Shown here: positions 1-5,255 of the stretch, piece after piece
How positions within the stretch are numbered: position 1 is the first letter of the stretch
How the letters are laid out: each line of letters opens with the position of its first letter
NCBI GenBank assembly: GCA_946480555.1
Contig: CAMLLE010000272.1
Coordinates: 1-5,255 of the forward strand
Source: an uncultured Verrucomicrobia subdivision 3 bacterium
Lineage (GTDB): Bacteria > Verrucomicrobiota > Verrucomicrobiae > Limisphaerales > CAMLLE01
DNA: 5,255 nucleotides
Direction: 5' to 3'
Notes under the pieces: generated by a model
Told to the model about the DNA's origin: nothing
Seen by the model: the letters and a program-made list of their open reading frames with translations, nothing else
The model's database searches: none
Position numbers and translations under genes: made by a program

Positions 1-677
1 ATCTTGCCTTCTCCCACATGCGGCAGGTGGATGAAGAAAAATACGGCCGCGAGCAGCAGGAAGATGATGCTGAACGCGAGGTAGGGAACCTTCACCGAAT
101 CTGCGCCGTGCGCGTCAACCTTGGCGAAATAGCTGAAAATCAGATAACCGCCGATCAACGGGCCGACCGTCGTGCCGATGGAATTGAATCCTTGCGCGAG
201 GTTCAGGCGGCTCGAGGCAGTTTTCTCCGGGCCGAGAATCGTGACGTAAGGATTCGCCGCGATTTGCAGCATGGCGAAGCCGATTCCCACGATGAACAGC
301 GCGCTCAGAAACATCGGATACGATGTGGCGCTCGCCGCGGGCCAGAACAGCGCGCTGCCGCAGGCCGAGATCACCAACCCGATCACGACGCCGTTCTTGT
401 AACCGATGCGCGCGATGGGATCGCCCTTGGTCGCCGAGATGACGAAGTAGATCATTGAGCCGATGAAATACGCGCCGAAGAAAGCGAACTGCACCAGCAT
501 CGCGCGGAAGTAATTTAGATCAAACGCTTCTTTGAACCGCGGGATCAGGATGTCGTTGAAGACCGTCATGAAACCCCACAGGAAGAACAGCGAGGTCATG
601 ATCGCGAACGAGCCGCGATAGCTTTGGCCGGTCGCAGACGGTGTCGAAGTCGAACTGGTGGTTGCGATGGTTGCCAT
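1..677 (-). CDS. Sugar MFS permease, FucP/GluP family (N-terminal half, cut by window edge)
   Basis: Predicted inner-membrane hexose:proton symporter of the major facilitator superfamily; 225 codons are visible and the family usually has about 400-450 residues, so roughly the first half is here. The sequence shows a polar Ser/Thr-rich N-terminus (1-20) and about six hydrophobic segments (roughly 24-45, 58-82, 94-113, 119-142, 160-183, 197-219). Hallmark strings are FFLWGFMTVFNDILIP (31-46), AANPYVTILGPEKTASSRLN (140-159) and AQGFNSIGTTVGPLIGG (161-177). By recalled alignment to E. coli FucP, W34, D42 and N165 match W38, D46 and N162, but the position of FucP Glu135 is Gln138, as I recall for the glucose/galactose branch. 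The substrate is therefore more likely a common hexose than fucose. ATG at 677 is the only in-frame start between the GH92 stop and the first helix; no Shine-Dalgarno sequence precedes it. It lies 73 bases after the GH92 stop on the same strand, probably in one operon. Family is certain; substrate is inferred. Confidence 0.93.
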   Translation of the reverse strand, partial: MATIATTSSTSTPSATGQSYRGSFAIMTSLFFLWGFMTVFNDILIPRFKEAFDLNYFRAMLVQFAFFGAYFIGSMIYFVISATKGDPIARIGYKNGVVIGLVISACGSALFWPAASATSYPMFLSALFIVGIGFAMLQIAANPYVTILGPEKTASSRLNLAQGFNSIGTTVGPLIGGYLIFSYFAKVDAHGADSVKVPYLAFSIIFLLLAAVFFFIHLPHVGEGK

Positions 678-709
678 AGGTTCTGAGTTATGGGCTGTGC
701 GGCAACGAA

Positions 710-748
710 GCCCTGCCCGGATTGGTAGGGCGGAGCTGCCGCTCTGCC
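710..748. repeat. Two overlapping hairpins (REP-like) between GH92 and the permease
   Basis: The first stem is GCCCTGCC (710-717) with GGTAGGGC (724-731) around a 6-base loop. The second is GGCGGAGC (729-736) with GCTCTGCC (741-748) around TGCC. They share bases 729-731, so the full stems compete. Each has one imperfect pair that is G-U in plus-strand RNA and A-C in minus-strand RNA. The element begins 2 bases beyond the GH92 stop on the transcribed strand. There is no T-run after it, so it does not look like an intrinsic terminator. It could stabilise the mRNA 3' of GH92 or be a dispersed REP-type repeat. The pairing is directly seen; the role is inferred. Confidence 0.6.
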
Positions 749-750
749 TT

Positions 751-3054
751 CTATTTGATCTTTTCCTGCAATTCCCGCATCGGCGATGAAGGCCGGTTCG
801 CCGCTTCGACGGCCCATTTGTAATTTGGCGCGGAAGTCATTTCAAAGTGAAGCTCCCCGGTTTTCACCAGCTCATCATGGTGCAGGAAGGTCCGTTCGAA
901 CGCAGCGCCGTTCAGCTTTGCGCTGCGAATGTAGGGACGTTGCGGACCGTTTCCTTTGGCGTCGATGATGAACTTTCCGCCGTTCGGATACGTGATCGTC
1001 GCGCGATCGAACATTGGCGTGCCGATCACATACTTGTCGTCGCCCGGGCAAACGGGATAGAAGCCCAGCGCGCTGAACACATACCACGCGGAAGTCTGGC
1101 CGTTGTCTTCATCGCCGCAATAGCCGTCCGGCGTCGGCGAGTAGAGCTTGCCCATCGCCCAACGCACGCGCGACTGCGCCTTCCACGGCTGCCCGGCGTA
1201 GTTGTAGAGGTAGATCATGTGCTGGATCGGCTGATTGCCATGCGCGTATTGCCCCATGTCGGCAGCGACCATTTCCGTCATTTCGTGAATCATGCCGCCG
1301 TAGCTGCCCACGCGAACGTCGTTTGGCGTGCTGAACACCGCGTCGAGCTTCTCGGCAAATGCCTTCTCGCCGCCCATGGCGCTCATCAACCCGGGAATGT
1401 CGTGAAACACACACCAGGTCCAATGCCACGAACAACCTTCCGTGAACGCGCCGCCCCATTCGTTCGGATAGAACGGCTCCACCCAGGAACCATCGGCTTT
1501 GCGTCCACGGACGAATCCAATCTTCGGATCGAAGACGTTCGTCCAGTTCATCGCCTTTGCGGCGAATTCCTTCGCAGCGTCATTGCGGCCTGCGACCTGC
1601 GCCAGCCTGGCGAGGCAGAAATCGTTGTAAGCGTATTCGAGCGTCTTGGCCGTGGCTTCGGCGAAGCTCATTTCGCCTTTCACCGGCGAGTAAGGAACGA
1701 AACCGCGTTCCTCATAGAACTTTGCCCCGTCGCGGCCAATCGTCGGAATCGGCCCGCTGTTCTTCGCGTCGTGAACCATCAGGCTCACAGCCTTGTTCAA
1801 ATCGAAGGAACGGATGCCTTTGATCCAGCCATCGGCCAGCAATGAGAACGCGTTGTTGCCGATCATGCAGGCGCGATGCCCCGGACTGGCCCAGGCCGGG
1901 AACCAGCCGCTCTGTTCCGCAGCAGCGACAACGCCCTGGAGGATCTCCGCGTTCACGTCCGGATATATCAGTGTGTAAAGCGGCTGCGCCGCGCGGAATG
2001 TGTCCCAGAATCCGCTGTCGGTGTAGAGCACGCCGTCGTGGAGCTTGCCGTCGTAAGGGCTGAAATACACCGGCTTCCCCTGGTCGTTCAGCTCGTAAAA
2101 CTTGTGCGGGAACAACAGGCAACGGTAGAGGCAGCTGTAGAACGTGCGGCGTTCCTTGTCCGAACCGCCCTCGATGCGAATACGCCCCAGCATTTCGTTC
2201 CAGCGTTGCTCAGCCCGGGCACGGATCGTGTCAAAGCTCGCCTCGCCCACCTCGCGTTCCAGATTGCGCAACGCCTGTTCCGGGCTGATGAAGGACGACG
2301 CCACTTTGCAGCCGACGGTTTTTCCTGCCGCGCCATTGAATTGCACATAAGCGCCAGCCTGTTTGCCGGCAAGCTGCATTGCGCCGGAACGAACTTCAGT
2401 TCCAGCCCAGACGCCGTAAGCATCGAAAGGTTGATCGAACACGATCACGAAAAAATTGCTCGAATAAAATTCCGGCGCGTCGCCGCAGCGATAGCGCACC
2501 GAGCCGACGATCTGCCGTTCGGACGGGCGAATTTCCACCGAAGCGCCTTTATCAAAGCTGTCGAGAACAACGTATCCCGCGCCGGCATCTTCGAACGTGA
2601 ACCGGAATCGCGCAGCGCGTTCCGTCGGCGTGACCTCGGCAGTCGCCTTCCATTTGTCGAGCCGCACACGGTAGTAACCCGGCTGCGCGATTTCGTTCTC
2701 GTGGCTGAAGCCGGACGCGCGTTGATCTTCATGCACGGCCAGTTCGCCTGAAACCGGCATCAGCGAAACCATGGCGTAATCGTTGATCCACGGGCTGGGC
2801 TGATGCGTCTGCCGAATGCCGCGAATCTGCGTCGCGCGATAATTGTAAAAAAACGAATCATTCTGCGGCTGGGTGTAGGGCGCCCAGGTGTTCATTGGGA
2901 ACGGCACCGCGACGGCCGGATACATGTTGCCGTGCGAGAATGCGTGGGTGGAATCCGTTCCCATGAGCGGATTCACGAGCGCAACGGGAGTTTCCGCCCG
3001 CAGCGGCAACGCCACCGAGCAGCAGAGGATGGGAAGCAGGTTCTTTAACTTCAT
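751..3054 (-). CDS. Secreted GH92 alpha-mannosidase, predicted alpha-1,2 specificity
   Basis: Complete 767-residue exo-acting glycoside hydrolase of family GH92 (calcium-dependent, inverting alpha-mannosidases). A short signal peptide (KLK n-region, hydrophobic 5-18, likely cut after A20) sends it to the periplasm or outside; C11/C12 do not form a proper lipobox. The N-terminal beta-sandwich (about 24-265) is followed by the helical (alpha/alpha)6 catalytic domain (about 280-767). Motifs visible are NPLMGTDS (28-35), TDSGFWDTFR (345-354), FTEGCSWHWTWCVFHD (537-552) and GDEDNGQTSAWYVFSALGFY (647-666). E539 fits the general acid, and D648/D650 the base pair, with the same spacing as E533, D642 and D644 recalled for Bt3990. 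W89, H590 and E591 match the +1-site residues W88, H584 and E585 tied there to alpha-1,2 linkages. The ATG at 3054 is fixed by an in-frame TGA 9 bases upstream (3061-3063). No Shine-Dalgarno sequence is seen. It is flanked on the same strand by a GH-like gene and a sugar permease, which fits mannoside utilisation. Family is certain; linkage is inferred. Confidence 0.97.
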   Translation of the reverse strand: MKLKNLLPILCCSVALPLRAETPVALVNPLMGTDSTHAFSHGNMYPAVAVPFPMNTWAPYTQPQNDSFFYNYRATQIRGIRQTHQPSPWINDYAMVSLMPVSGELAVHEDQRASGFSHENEIAQPGYYRVRLDKWKATAEVTPTERAARFRFTFEDAGAGYVVLDSFDKGASVEIRPSERQIVGSVRYRCGDAPEFYSSNFFVIVFDQPFDAYGVWAGTEVRSGAMQLAGKQAGAYVQFNGAAGKTVGCKVASSFISPEQALRNLEREVGEASFDTIRARAEQRWNEMLGRIRIEGGSDKERRTFYSCLYRCLLFPHKFYELNDQGKPVYFSPYDGKLHDGVLYTDSGFWDTFRAAQPLYTLIYPDVNAEILQGVVAAAEQSGWFPAWASPGHRACMIGNNAFSLLADGWIKGIRSFDLNKAVSLMVHDAKNSGPIPTIGRDGAKFYEERGFVPYSPVKGEMSFAEATAKTLEYAYNDFCLARLAQVAGRNDAAKEFAAKAMNWTNVFDPKIGFVRGRKADGSWVEPFYPNEWGGAFTEGCSWHWTWCVFHDIPGLMSAMGGEKAFAEKLDAVFSTPNDVRVGSYGGMIHEMTEMVAADMGQYAHGNQPIQHMIYLYNYAGQPWKAQSRVRWAMGKLYSPTPDGYCGDEDNGQTSAWYVFSALGFYPVCPGDDKYVIGTPMFDRATITYPNGGKFIIDAKGNGPQRPYIRSAKLNGAAFERTFLHHDELVKTGELHFEMTSAPNYKWAVEAANRPSSPMRELQEKIK

Positions 3055-3074
3055 TTCAATTCAGCGGATCGCGT

Positions 3075-3086
3075 GCCGGTTCCGGC
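3075..3086. repeat. Small perfect hairpin in the GH92 leader
   Basis: GCCGG (3075-3079) and CCGGC (3082-3086) are perfect inverted arms around TT. The structure ends 20 bases before the GH92 ATG on the minus strand and could fold in the mRNA leader. A 5-base GC stem with a 2-base gap is weak and common in G+C-rich DNA, so function is uncertain. Confidence 0.3.
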
Positions 3087-3159
3087 CAGCCGCGCAATCC
3101 CAAGATCAAACACGCCACACAAGGTCTGTGTCCAGCCACCCAAACAGGGGGGCTTCGAG

Positions 3160-3175
3160 TCACCGAAATCGGTGA
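3160..3175. repeat. 16-base palindrome, possible operator or part of the neighbouring element
   Basis: TCACCGA (3160-3166) and TCGGTGA (3169-3175) are perfect inverted arms around AA. The size and symmetry suit a dimeric helix-turn-helix regulator site, about 105 bases before the GH92 start. Its position 12 bases from the large inverted repeat at 3188 makes it equally possible that it is the end of the same dispersed element. No regulator gene is in the window to favour the first reading. Confidence 0.4.
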
Positions 3176-3187
3176 GGCAACCGGCCT

Positions 3188-3258
3188 GTAGGAGACGACG
3201 TGAGGAGTCTCAAACAGACTTGGGCTAATGTTCAGAGACTCCTTACGTTGTCTCCTAC
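3188..3258. repeat. Long inverted repeat with 24-base arms (REP/MITE-like palindrome)
   Basis: The arms at 3188-3211 and 3235-3258 are inverted copies with 22 of 24 positions complementary, around a 23-base centre (3212-3234). AACA (3213-3216) and TGTT (3229-3232) can extend the stem inside the centre. Both mismatches put G in the left arm opposite T in the right arm, so plus-strand RNA would pair all 24 positions with G-U wobbles while minus-strand RNA would have two A-C mismatches. Each arm holds its own smaller inverted pair, GAGAC and GTCTC, 10 bases apart. The element starts 14 bases past the stop of the GH-like gene. There is no T-run to make it an intrinsic terminator. The most likely reading is a non-coding dispersed palindromic element; a structured RNA is possible. 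Confidence 0.75.
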
Positions 3259-3272
3259 TTGGGTCTTCGCCG

Positions 3273-5255
3273 TCAAAACTGCACCGTCAACGTGCGTGGG
3301 CGCGCTTCGTTTTCGAAGCGAATCCAGAGCAGACGATCGCTCGCGGAATGCTTCACTTCGGCGACGGGCCGTCCATCGAGTTCCACCAGGCCTGGCGCTT
3401 TCGCAGCGTGCATCAGCACCACCGCAGGCGTTTTCGCCACGCCTTCGACCGCGAACGAGAACAACTTCCCCTCGCGTCCGAGGGGCAAGGTTTTGCAAGC
3501 CGAGGCAATCACCGCGCCGTCGCGGCGCTTGTCGAAATCCAAATCGCGCAGCAGAAAACGCCCTGCGGGATCGACCCTGACTTCCTTCCGCACCCGCAAA
3601 TCTGGATCGAAGAGATTCACGAAGTTCCCGCGCAACGTTTTAGTGTCAGATTCAATGGACTCGTCCAAGCCCGACGCAATCACATACGGGCCGCGCCGGA
3701 GCGACAGGAAATTTGCCTCACGCCACTTCAGCTTGGCGTGCTTGGCGGCATTCCGAACCACGGAAACGATTCTCGCATCGCCTTCCTTGCTCCTCGCGAA
3801 ATCGACAGGATTGCTCCGTACCCACATGACTTTTCCCTTCCCCACGCGCCATTCGTTCCCCTGCCCGTCACCGCCAATTCCAAGCTGCGCAAACAGATGT
3901 TCCCGCGGAGTTTGGTGTTTCAGGCCATCGCTGTTCCACCATTCGCGCACACGGTTGAATGGATCGGAATCATCGTCGCACATGACCAGCACGCCGCCGC
4001 GTTTGACCCAGTCTGCAATCGGCTGGTGCACGTCCGCGCTCAGCGGCTTCATGCCTTGATATGTCAGCATCAGCACACGGAAATCTTTCAGGTAATCCGG
4101 CACAGTCACGTTCTCCAACTGCACGGGCGCAATCGGCATGCCGCGTTTCAAAAACGGCAGCGCCAGACCGTAAACGTGGCTGAGATGCTCGTCGCTGGGC
4201 TTTGGATCACCGCGCTGGAACATCAGCGAATCTCCGATGAAGAACCCGATGCCGCTTGTGCCGCAGTCCCATTCCACGCGGTCCTGCTTCATGTCGTTCA
4301 ACGCATTCATCACCACCTGAAGCTCGGTCGCGTAGGGCGGCGGAATCGTTTTGCGATCTTCCGGCTTTGCCGACTTTGGATAGCGTCCGCGAAAGATGCG
4401 CTCCGGCCACGGCGCCACTTCGAACTGTGTGACCTCGGGTTGGAACAACGATGCCACCAGCGTGCATTCCCAGTTCCGCTTGTAGTCGTCCCAGTCGTGA
4501 TTCGGGTTGTCCTCGATTGGATCGTTCAAATACCAGACTGTGCGGCCGGTCGCGCGCACGAGATTCTGCATCGCGCCGTATTCGAGAAACGCCGTTTCAA
4601 ACGTGCGCTCCTTCACTTTGCCGCGAAACATATTTGGCGTGCGCGAAGTGCCGGTCCAAACCTGCGCGATGTAGCCGTCACAACCGTTCAACCGTGCGAG
4701 GCTGGATTCCGGACTCACGATTTCCCAATGCGCGTAGTTCAACAGGCTGTGCGTCGGCACGTAGCAGCGCACCGTGCGGCCGGTGCGTCGATTGAACTCC
4801 TGCACGTGATCGAAAATCTGCTGCAACGCGCGGCGATAAAGGAAGTATTTCAGCTTCGACGCGCGCCATTGGGCATCGACCGAACGGTGCGGCGGCTGCC
4901 AGTCCTCATTGTAGTAGCTGCGCCATTCCCGTTTGAAACCTTCCGAGTAGCCGGCGTTCACCCAGAACTCCGGTTCCTCCAGATGCACCGCTTCCGCGCC
5001 GGCATCGAGCGCACGCTGCACGCCCACGCACAGGAACGCGCCGAAGTTCGTGCTTGGGCACATGTAATAAACATCGCCGCCGTGACTGCTCTTCCGGCCG
5101 TCAGCCACGGTCTGCGCCTCGTCCTCGTGATTGAGGCCGTCGAAGCGGCCGTAAAGGTAATCCTGGTAATTGCCCCACGAGACGCCAGTCATCACGTGAA
5201 TCCGATAACCGCGATCGCGCCACGTTTGGATGCGCTTGGGCAAATCCTTGTCTAC
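3273..5255 (-). CDS. Uncharacterised GH42-like glycoside hydrolase candidate (N-terminus beyond window edge)
   Basis: 660 codons are visible and the frame stays open to the right edge, so the true start and any signal peptide lie outside; a TTG at 5243 could be mistaken for the start. Numbering from the edge codon, residues 1 to about 350 look like a TIM barrel: strand-like HVMTGVSWG, then EAVHLEEPEFW (88-98), RCYVPTHSLLNY, DGYIAQVW, TVWYLNDP and VTQFEVAPWPERIF (275-288). E94 or E96 is a candidate acid/base, and E279 a candidate nucleophile. Residues about 380-500 resemble a flavodoxin/glutamine-amidotransferase-like domain (DFRVLMLTYQG, then DWVKRGGVLVMCDDDSDPF) with no visible Cys nucleophile, as in the structural second domain of GH42 enzymes. 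About 535-660 are beta-rich and end in RTLTVQF. This three-part order is GH42-like, but I do not recognise the exact family; GH164-type enzymes share a similar layout. The neighbouring GH92 mannosidase and hexose permease support a role in glycan breakdown. Substrate is unknown. Confidence 0.75.
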   Translation of the reverse strand, partial: VDKDLPKRIQTWRDRGYRIHVMTGVSWGNYQDYLYGRFDGLNHEDEAQTVADGRKSSHGGDVYYMCPSTNFGAFLCVGVQRALDAGAEAVHLEEPEFWVNAGYSEGFKREWRSYYNEDWQPPHRSVDAQWRASKLKYFLYRRALQQIFDHVQEFNRRTGRTVRCYVPTHSLLNYAHWEIVSPESSLARLNGCDGYIAQVWTGTSRTPNMFRGKVKERTFETAFLEYGAMQNLVRATGRTVWYLNDPIEDNPNHDWDDYKRNWECTLVASLFQPEVTQFEVAPWPERIFRGRYPKSAKPEDRKTIPPPYATELQVVMNALNDMKQDRVEWDCGTSGIGFFIGDSLMFQRGDPKPSDEHLSHVYGLALPFLKRGMPIAPVQLENVTVPDYLKDFRVLMLTYQGMKPLSADVHQPIADWVKRGGVLVMCDDDSDPFNRVREWWNSDGLKHQTPREHLFAQLGIGGDGQGNEWRVGKGKVMWVRSNPVDFARSKEGDARIVSVVRNAAKHAKLKWREANFLSLRRGPYVIASGLDESIESDTKTLRGNFVNLFDPDLRVRKEVRVDPAGRFLLRDLDFDKRRDGAVIASACKTLPLGREGKLFSFAVEGVAKTPAVVLMHAAKAPGLVELDGRPVAEVKHSASDRLLWIRFENEARPRTLTVQF

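Larger units (their letters stand above)
3055..3272. other. 218-base intergenic region, non-coding, with three inverted repeats
   Basis: This gap separates the stop of the GH-like gene (TGA at 3273-3275) from the GH92 start and would be the GH92 5' leader if the genes are co-transcribed. I find no convincing reading frame of its own, no clear -35/-10 pair on the minus strand and no hairpin followed by a T-run. What it does hold is a long inverted repeat (3188-3258), a 16-base palindrome (3160-3175), and a small GC-rich hairpin near the GH92 start (3075-3086). A run of six G lies at 3147-3152. The density of dyad symmetry suggests an inserted or dispersed repetitive element rather than a simple spacer. 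Confidence 0.6.

Noticed and set aside
18..458. 146-codon open frame on the plus strand over the permease gene
   Set aside because: The minus-strand frame encodes unmistakable MFS motifs; this one is a charged, domainless shadow.
764..785. Possible lipoprotein or anchoring signal at the GH92 C-terminus
   Set aside because: The last residues are charged and polar (REL..EKIK) with no hydrophobic or sorting motif.
847..1845. 332-codon open frame on the plus strand inside the GH92 gene
   Set aside because: It lies fully antisense to a gene with clear family motifs, its product is Arg/His/Ala-rich with no recognisable domain, and such open frames are expected opposite G+C-rich genes.
1876..2751. 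291-codon open frame on the plus strand, also antisense to GH92
   Set aside because: Same reason: a shadow of codon bias in the GH92 gene, with no domain or signal of its own.
3117..3131. ACACA and TGTGT inverted arms around a 5-base centre
   Set aside because: A 5-base A/T-containing stem is too weak and too common to call a structure.
3188..3258. Rho-independent terminator for the GH42-like gene
   Set aside because: The stem is unusually long and no T-run follows it on the minus strand, so it does not fit an intrinsic terminator.
3188..3258. CRISPR repeat or IS terminal repeats
   Set aside because: There is only one inverted pair, with no regular spacing of direct repeats and no transposase between or beside the arms.
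3200..3580. Plus-strand open frame starting inside the long inverted repeat
   Set aside because: Most of it is antisense to the GH42-like gene, and the start merely falls in repeat sequence; the product is Arg/Pro-rich with no domain.
3259..4059. 266-codon open frame on the plus strand opposite the GH42-like gene
   Set aside because: Low-complexity Ser/Arg/Pro composition and antisense to a protein with coherent domains.
5241..5243. TTG as the true start of the GH42-like gene
   Set aside because: The frame is open to the window edge, and the residues after it begin mid-barrel, so the real N-terminus lies outside.

Overview
This is a compact, high-G+C bacterial region with three large genes, all read from the minus strand, and short gaps that hold hairpin-forming repeats. 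Read in the direction of transcription (right to left) the order is: the C-terminal bulk of a glycoside-hydrolase-like protein whose N-terminus lies beyond the right edge (3273-5255); a 218-base gap rich in inverted repeats; a complete, secreted GH92 alpha-mannosidase (751-3054); a 73-base gap with two overlapping hairpins; and the N-terminal half of a FucP/GluP-type sugar MFS permease that runs off the left edge (1-677).

The organism is most likely a carbohydrate-degrading member of the Verrucomicrobiota or a related PVC lineage. This is inferred from the gene mix (GH92 plus an uncharacterised GH42-like protein plus FucP-family permease), the G+C-rich coding style, the absence of a Shine-Dalgarno sequence before either visible start, and the dispersed-looking palindromic elements between genes. 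No rRNA or marker gene is present, so the assignment is tentative.

Functionally the genes read as a small mannose/mannoside scavenging unit. The GH92 enzyme carries the catalytic Glu and Asp pair of the family, and also the Trp/His/Glu set associated with alpha-1,2-mannosidases. It is predicted to release terminal mannose outside the cytoplasm. The permease would import the freed hexose. The GH42-like protein may act on another linkage of the same glycan, but its substrate cannot be read from sequence. No regulator, kinase, SusC/SusD pair, tRNA, IS element, CRISPR array or phage gene is visible.

The least ordinary structures are intergenic. One is a 71-base element at 3188-3258 with near-perfect 24-base arms, both of whose imperfections are G-U pairs in plus-strand RNA only. 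Next to it is a 16-base palindrome at 3160-3175. A two-hairpin element lies at 710-748. Hairpins start 2 and 14 bases after the two stop codons in the window, which suggests REP/MITE-like repeats placed at gene ends.
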